From an uncultured Collinsella sp. (GTDB taxonomy: Bacteria > Actinomycetota > Coriobacteriia > Coriobacteriales > Coriobacteriaceae): 7,665 nt of DNA. How positions within the stretch are numbered: position 1 is the first letter of the stretch; the number at the start of each line of letters is the position of its first letter. The stretch is from assembly GCA_958427895.1 (NCBI GenBank), contig CAUADW010000075.1, positions 1 to 7,665 of the forward strand, given 5' to 3'. This document shows positions 5,458 through 7,665 of this stretch, one piece after another. Position numbers and translations under genes: made by a program. The notes under the pieces are model-generated. The model was not told the DNA's origin. It ran no database searches and saw nothing but the letters and a program-made list of their open reading frames with translations.

Positions 5458-6324
5458 CTAGGCGAACATCTTGACGCTCATGTCGACGGGATTCGCTGTG
5501 AAGCAGGACGTGGTCACGAGGCCATCAACGCCGGTCGACGCGTACTCGGCCGCGTTGTCGGGACGAATCCCGCCCGCTGCAACCAAGGCCACATGAGGAT
5601 CGATTCTATGTAGCTCCTCGACAAGCGGCCCAAGCTCAGCGACCGGCACTTTGTCGAACTGAATACCGTCGACGCCCGCCCTCACCAGCCTGCGAGCGTC
5701 ATCGGCACCCGCCTCGACAAACAGCTTTTTCTCGATGCAGCGCCGGCGAACCCGAGGCAGAAGCTCAATAAGCGCATCGAGTCCCGTTGCTCCAGAAGGC
5801 GCTGTCATAAACCTGGTATGGTTGTCGAACACCAATACGGTCTCGGAAAGGCCCATGCGATGTGGAAACGCTCCGCCCGTAACGACCGCCTTGGTCAGCA
5901 GATCCCTATTGCCCGGCGTGCTCTTTCGCGTCGTCAGCACCTCGCACATGGGATTGGCAGCATGCGCGGCGTCGACCATTTTGCGCGTCTTGGTTGCCAC
6001 AGCCGAGTAGTGGTCGAACATATTTAGGCCGACTTTCCATAGCAGATGCAAATTGGCGGCCGAACCGCATACACGCATAAAAGATCGCCCGGCTTCAACC
6101 TTTGTTCCCGAGGGCTCAAACCACTCGACCGTCAGGTTCAGCATAGTTGCCATACGCACAACCTCCTCCGTGCAACAAAGCACGCAGTTCTCGCGCGTGT
6201 AATACTCCATCGCACCGAGCGCCTCACCGATTCCCAGGATATGCGTCGTAAGATCGATATAGGGGACATCCTCGGCGATAAGCTCCTCAAGCCGCGCGTC
6301 GCTTATACGGATAATGTCGGGCAT
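5458..6324 (-). CDS. modD: ModD, NadC-like (quinolinate phosphoribosyltransferase paralogue)
   Basis: This 288-residue protein has the type II phosphoribosyltransferase fold of NadC but the signature of ModD, a poorly characterised paralogue usually found in molybdate-transport operons. The N-terminus has the ModD-like AEDVPYIDLTTHILGIG (17-33). The core keeps TTRKSTPG (131-138), PHRMGLSE (154-161) and FDNH (166-169), residues that bind quinolinate and PRPP in NadC. It differs from NadC where NadC has EVE (here EAG, 204-206), LDN (here FDK, 223-225) and ESSGG (here AAGGI, 249-253). The end, GVDGLVTTSCFTANPVDMSV, is typical of ModD. Substrate and role are therefore uncertain. It stands alone without modABC, convergent with larE and divergent from the nuclease gene. 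The start ATG (6322-6324) follows a GAGAAGG ribosome site at unusually short spacing (three bases). A degenerate NadC is the main alternative. Confidence 0.85.
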   Translation of the reverse strand: MPDIIRISDARLEELIAEDVPYIDLTTHILGIGEALGAMEYYTRENCVLCCTEEVVRMATMLNLTVEWFEPSGTKVEAGRSFMRVCGSAANLHLLWKVGLNMFDHYSAVATKTRKMVDAAHAANPMCEVLTTRKSTPGNRDLLTKAVVTGGAFPHRMGLSETVLVFDNHTRFMTAPSGATGLDALIELLPRVRRRCIEKKLFVEAGADDARRLVRAGVDGIQFDKVPVAELGPLVEELHRIDPHVALVAAGGIRPDNAAEYASTGVDGLVTTSCFTANPVDMSVKMFA

Positions 6325-6457
6325 GGGGCCTTCTCTCTGTCATTGTTCTCGACGAAGAATAGCGTATCGCTTTCCCAGCCTATACGGTACAACCTCATCA
6401 GCAGCGTTTGTCCCGCATCTTACGTATTCTGCCGAGCAAACGTCCTGCGGCGTCTCC

Positions 6458-6466
6458 TGCTAGACT
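6458..6466 (+). promoter_or_regulatory. Extended -10 promoter of the nuclease gene
   Basis: TGCTAGACT is an extended -10 about 33 bases before the ATG, with the same TGC prefix as the LacI-family promoter (TGCTACAAT). No clear -35 is seen 16-18 bases upstream. The ribosome site AGGAG (6490-6494) lies five bases before the start. Confidence 0.5.
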
Positions 6467-6499
6467 GGTAGATTCCCAACCGTCTAGCCAGGAGCCTCA

Positions 6500-7483
6500 A
6501 TGTCGCGCAAGTCCGCCTACAAGCAAGCACTTTCCATCGGCACCGCCGTGGTGCTGGGGTTTGCGCTGTTCACAGGGTCGCTCGACGGAGCGCCCAAGTT
6601 GTTGTCGCCGCAAAGCGATGAGCAAGCGGCGGCTCTGGCCGAAAAACAAAACGAGAGTCCCAGCCGCACCGACGACGAGGCAGACATGGTCGCCCGGCTC
6701 GAATCGGGAACAGCGAGCTCCGAGGACTCTCAAAATAGCCAACACTATGGCGATGGCTCCGAATCCGCCGCAACCGACACCGGTAACGACACTTCCACAG
6801 ACAGCGCCGCCACCCCCATCGACGAAGTCGAAAACCCCGATCTCGCCCGCGCCCGCGGCGTATATCTCAGCAGCATTCCCGACTACGCCGGCAACCCCTA
6901 CGTTGCCCTGCGCGCCGACAGCACGCACCCGCTCGGCACACCATCATTCACGCTCGATGAATACGAGCGCGCTACAGAAGAGGGCTGCTTTAAGAAGTTC
7001 TCCAAGCTCGACAGCCTGGGCCGCACCCGCAAAGCACTCGCCTGCGTGGGCCCCGAATCACTCGGTCAAGGCGAGCGCGGCGATATCTCGCGTATCCATC
7101 CTGCCGGTTGGCACCAGCAGCGCTACGACTTTATTCCGGGCCAGAGCCTCTACAACCGCTGCCACCTTATCGCCTGGTCGCTCTGCGGCGAAAACGCCAA
7201 CCGCAAGAATCTCCTCACCGGCACGCGTTATCTCAACGAGACAGGCATGCTGCCGTTTGAGGAGCAGATTCTCGACTACATCCGCGAGACGGGCAACCAC
7301 GTGCTCTATCGCGTCACACCCATGTATAACGAAGAGGAACTTGTCTGCCGCGGCGTGCGCCTTGAGGCGCAATCGGTCGAGGACCACGGCAAGACCCTCT
7401 GCTTCCACGTGTACTGCTACAACCTGCAGCCGCACGTGCAGATCGACTACGCCACCGGCCGCAACCAGGCATCCGGAGACTAG
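6500..7483 (+). CDS. Membrane-anchored or secreted DNA/RNA non-specific endonuclease
   Basis: This 327-residue nuclease is of the beta-beta-alpha-metal type, closest in style to streptococcal Spd/EndA DNases. Residues 1-9 are basic, and 10-28 (ALSIGTAVVLGFALFTGSL) form a hydrophobic signal or membrane anchor with no lipobox. Residues 31-112 are an acidic Ser/Thr/Asp-rich linker, probably disordered. The catalytic domain follows: YNRCHLIAW (218-226) matches the family's DRGH-type motif, with His222 as the predicted general base. KNLLTGTRYLNE (236-247) matches the downstream NLxTGTRxxN block, with Asn246 a likely metal ligand. A Cys replaces the usual Gly or Ser before His. There are seven cysteines (163, 182, 221, 229, 283, 301, 306), so disulfides are possible outside the membrane. 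It would degrade external nucleic acid for nutrition, defence or DNA processing; which one cannot be told. Start chosen from the AGGAG site and the signal sequence. Confidence 0.88.
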   Translation: MSRKSAYKQALSIGTAVVLGFALFTGSLDGAPKLLSPQSDEQAAALAEKQNESPSRTDDEADMVARLESGTASSEDSQNSQHYGDGSESAATDTGNDTSTDSAATPIDEVENPDLARARGVYLSSIPDYAGNPYVALRADSTHPLGTPSFTLDEYERATEEGCFKKFSKLDSLGRTRKALACVGPESLGQGERGDISRIHPAGWHQQRYDFIPGQSLYNRCHLIAWSLCGENANRKNLLTGTRYLNETGMLPFEEQILDYIRETGNHVLYRVTPMYNEEELVCRGVRLEAQSVEDHGKTLCFHVYCYNLQPHVQIDYATGRNQASGD

Positions 7484-7544
7484 TGCCGACCGCACCGCCC
7501 GTAACCCAAAAATGATTCGTTTTCCTCCGTCCCCATGGGATCAA

Positions 7545-7579
7545 AAAAGGCCGCCCTGGATTACCCAGGGCGGCCTTTT
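7545..7579. terminator. Bidirectional rho-independent terminator
   Basis: A perfect 15-bp stem (7545-7559 with 7565-7579, AAAAGGCCGCCCTGG and its complement) closes a 5-base loop. On + it ends TTTTC; on - it ends TTTTTTGA. It lies 61 bases past the nuclease stop and 33 bases past the stop of the - strand gene that follows, and serves both. Confidence 0.9.
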
Positions 7580-7612
7580 CGTCAGCGTCCACATTGCAGG
7601 CAACGCCACACG

Positions 7613-7665
7613 CTACTTGGCGCGACCCTCCTCATAGCGCTCGACCAGCTTGGCCTGAACGTCAT
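7613..7665 (-). CDS. C-terminal end of an unidentified protein (partial)
   Basis: A - strand frame enters from the right edge and ends at TAG (7613-7615). The visible residues are DVQAKLVERYEEGRAK, a charged helix-like terminus typical of a soluble enzyme. Its stop lies just beyond a terminator whose - strand side has a run of six Ts, which supports a real gene end. The family cannot be named from 16 residues. Confidence 0.55.
   Translation of the reverse strand, partial: DVQAKLVERYEEGRAK

Noticed and set aside
5377..5613. A small + strand gene starting between larE and modD
   Set aside because: It has no clear ribosome site, crosses the hairpin at 5425-5448, and most of it is antisense to modD.
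6408..7637. A 409-codon + strand open frame overlapping the nuclease gene
   Set aside because: It is in another frame, reads as low-complexity Ser/Pro/Arg/Thr sequence, and runs through the terminator at 7545-7579. The nuclease frame has a signal sequence, a ribosome site and catalytic motifs.

Overview
This window looks like chromosomal DNA from a high-GC gut actinobacterium of the Coriobacteriia, most like Collinsella. That placement is inference. It rests on the GC-rich third codon positions, the protein styles (GlmS, LacI family, LarE, ModD, an Spd/EndA-like nuclease) and the intergenic repeats with a GGGACAGG core. No 16S or ribosomal marker is present to confirm it.

Layout, left to right: (1) the last 32 codons of an unidentified + strand gene; (2) glmS on the - strand (215-2062), ending at a strong hairpin terminator; (3) a 311-bp divergent intergenic region (2063-2373) holding a palindromic candidate operator, two kinds of REP-like palindrome and two promoters; (4) a LacI-family regulator on + (2374-3486); (5) a 17-bp-stem bidirectional terminator separating it from a convergent HAD-family phosphatase on - (3600-4250); (6) larE on + (4419-5297), an ATP-dependent sulfur transferase of the nickel-pincer nucleotide family; (7) a perfect 18-bp inverted repeat and a second hairpin in the convergent gap; (8) modD on - (5458-6324), a NadC-like phosphoribosyltransferase paralogue normally linked to molybdate transport; (9) a divergent + strand gene for a membrane-anchored or secreted DNA/RNA non-specific endonuclease (6500-7483); (10) a bidirectional terminator and the last codons of a - strand gene that runs off the window.

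The genes are mostly single transcription units in alternating orientation, not an operon. glmS supplies glucosamine-6-phosphate for the cell wall. The LacI regulator has no sugar gene beside it in the window. larE lies without larB or larC, and modD without modABC. Their convergent neighbourhood is worth noting because both families handle pyridine-nucleotide chemistry, although no functional link is shown. The nuclease is separate and probably acts outside the membrane.

I found no convincing new multi-gene system. The most unusual signals are a roughly 50-bp repeat present in inverted orientation on both sides of glmS, the palindromes upstream of glmS, the 18-bp inverted repeat between larE and modD, the three-cysteine pattern in LarE, and the NRCH form of the nuclease motif.
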